A stretch of 64,000 nt of DNA. Origin: Pararhizobium arenae (lineage in GTDB: Bacteria; Pseudomonadota; Alphaproteobacteria; Rhizobiales; Rhizobiaceae). Positions 62,922 to 64,000 of the stretch are shown one piece after another. Every line of letters starts with the position of its first letter. Within the stretch, counting starts at the first letter, position 1. The DNA lies in contig NZ_MOOY01000003.1 of the NCBI RefSeq assembly GCF_001931685.1, forward strand, positions 62,001 through 126,000, given 5' to 3'. The notes under the pieces were generated by a model. That model was not told the origin of the DNA. It searched no databases and saw only the letters and a list, made by a program, of their open reading frames with translations. A program made the position numbers and the translations under genes.

Positions 62922-64000
62922 CTACAGAATGAAGTCGCTGATGCTTAAGGCTTTCAGGTCGACGAGATGGATGCGCATGTCGTCGAGCCCGTCGCCATTC
63001 GTGTCAGCGAGGACGACAATACCGGCATCCGCCACATAGTAACGAAGCTCGCCAGCGCTGCCTGAGAACGGCAGCGTGCCTTTAAAAGTAAAACCCTGAT
63101 CGCCATATTTGCTGGAAGATGCGTCGATTAACGAAAGATCGATCTTGTCCTGACCACGCATAAAGTCGGCGATAACATCCGTATAAAACTCATTATACCC
63201 GATGCTATCCGATTTAATCTCGTAGACGAAACGGTCCGATCCGCTCCCGCCCGCCATATAGTCGGCGAATGCGCCGCCGATGAGGGTGTCGTTCCCTTTG
63301 CCGCCGTAAAGTGCGTCCGCTCCCTTGCCCCCACGAAGCACGTCGTTTCCTGCGCCGCCCTTCAACGTGTCAGCTTTCGATCCGCCGACGAGCGTGTCCG
63401 CAAGTTGGCTGCCGGTTACGTTCATGATGCCGGGGCTGATGACCTTGACGTCCAGAGACTTTGTGGCGAGCATGAGGGCTCCCGTTCTTGCATCCCTGTC
63501 CACGAGCATTCCGGACTCACTCTTTGACATGTCGATGACAATATTCTCGAAGTTTGCAACGATATACCCACCCTTTGTGCTCGCATCGATTCTCAGGGTA
63601 TCGCTACCCTTTCCACCGTTGACGACTGTGGCGATATCCTTCGATAGCTTGAATTGAATATTGTGCAATTTTACAACATCGTCGCCTTTTCCGAACATTA
63701 AAACTAAATGCTCGAAGCCTGTCAGCGTCGTCGCCTTATCGAGCTGCAAGACGCGGTCCTTCATGCCGAGGATGGAGAAATTGTAGTTGGTTTTTATCGA
63801 GGAGAAATCGAAAATAGCGGCGTCCTTTCCAGATCCGCCAATCATTGTCATTCCGCGGCTCGCATAGATCAAGTCATCGCCAGCTCCACCGTTGAGCGTG
63901 GCTCCTGCTTCGCCGTAAAGTTTATCGTTGCCGTTTCCGCCGTAAATGAAATCTTTGCCACCCCGCCCACGGATAATGTCGTCACCACCGTTGCCATATA
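62922..64000 (-). CDS. RTX-type calcium-binding protein, C-terminal part (5' end outside window)
   Basis: Secreted protein of the RTX/hemolysin-type repeat class; the visible 359 codons run off the right edge with no start in view. Two arrays of Gly/Asp nonapeptides are seen: GGNGNDKLYGEAG with neighbours near the visible start, and ADTLKGGAGNDVLRGGKGAD, then ALYGGKGNDTLIGG, near residue 200. Between them is a beta-rich stretch. The C-terminus (DVIADFMRGQDKIDLSLIDA, then SISDFIL) matches the peptidase M10 serralysin C-terminal type with a type I secretion signal. The type I transporter is not in the window. GC content is lower than its neighbours, hinting at transfer. Its catalytic domain, if any, is outside. 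Confidence 0.85.
   Translation of the reverse strand, partial: YGNGGDDIIRGRGGKDFIYGGNGNDKLYGEAGATLNGGAGDDLIYASRGMTMIGGSGKDAAIFDFSSIKTNYNFSILGMKDRVLQLDKATTLTGFEHLVLMFGKGDDVVKLHNIQFKLSKDIATVVNGGKGSDTLRIDASTKGGYIVANFENIVIDMSKSESGMLVDRDARTGALMLATKSLDVKVISPGIMNVTGSQLADTLVGGSKADTLKGGAGNDVLRGGKGADALYGGKGNDTLIGGAFADYMAGGSGSDRFVYEIKSDSIGYNEFYTDVIADFMRGQDKIDLSLIDASSSKYGDQGFTFKGTLPFSGSAGELRYYVADAGIVVLADTNGDGLDDMRIHLVDLKALSISDFIL

Overview
This 64 kb window is chromosomal DNA of a Rhizobiales alphaproteobacterium, most likely Rhizobiaceae (the Rhizobium/Agrobacterium/Neorhizobium group). Evidence: high GC; short-form HisG paired with HisZ; groESL under a CIRCE element; the alphaproteobacterial families DUF2093, DUF4170 and TIGR01459; an EcfG-type general-stress promoter; a rhizobial-type flagellin; and many copies of the CTCTCCCC/GGGGAGAG palindromic element that litters rhizobial intergenic DNA. 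It is mostly housekeeping sequence with accessory insertions. I see no tRNA, rRNA, insertion sequence, prophage or CRISPR array.

Layout. 1-4.8 kb: a tandem pair of YkuD L,D-transpeptidases, tag, a secreted DUF305 protein with a Cys/His-rich partner, a small PAS-like protein and an XRE regulator. 4.8-10.5 kb: hisS, a block of palindromic repeats, then hisZ-hisG-methyltransferase and a ferredoxin-reductase-like flavoprotein. 10.5-13.8 kb: a second copy of the PAS-like protein, an AT-rich gap, and groES-groEL with a duplicated relic of a groEL 3' end. 13.9-18.1 kb: chrA, a HAD hydrolase, ribF and a RES/Xre toxin-antitoxin pair. 18.3-24.6 kb: ileS, a lipoprotein, a GNAT acetyltransferase, and a YciI-like protein with an ECF42-type sigma factor. 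24.7-32.2 kb: tadA, a pseudouridine synthase with a very long disordered tail, rsmD, a patatin, a Kef antiporter and pmbA. 32.2-40.1 kb: lipid A and LPS genes (waaA, lpxK) with a CysQ-like phosphatase, DUF4170, DUF2093 and mutL. An orphan flagellin and a HAD phosphatase sit between waaA and lpxK. 40.4-43.7 kb: a PAS-PAS-receiver protein without a kinase, and a GGDEF-EAL protein. 43.7-48.4 kb: LysR, an MttB-like methyltransferase and a trimethylamine-dehydrogenase-like flavoprotein, a likely methylamine or betaine demethylation unit. 48.4-53.4 kb: a PRC-barrel stress protein and an IclR-controlled SDR-dgoK-dgoA-SMP30 sugar-acid operon. 53.7-58 kb: two tandem LuxR solos and a chemoreceptor. 58-64 kb: an NtrC site plus sigma-54 promoter driving a structured RNA upstream of mrp, then corA, kup and the C-terminal part of an RTX protein.

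The most interesting items are: the sigma-54/NtrC unit at 58.07-58.30 kb, which has no obvious protein product and may be a nitrogen-controlled small RNA or leader; the two small PAS-like paralogues, one behind a strong terminator-like leader; the groEL 3' relic; the flagellin inside a lipid A locus; and palindromic repeats that have become coding sequence at the end of tadA. All functional calls rest on reading the sequence and recalled family knowledge. No database search was run.
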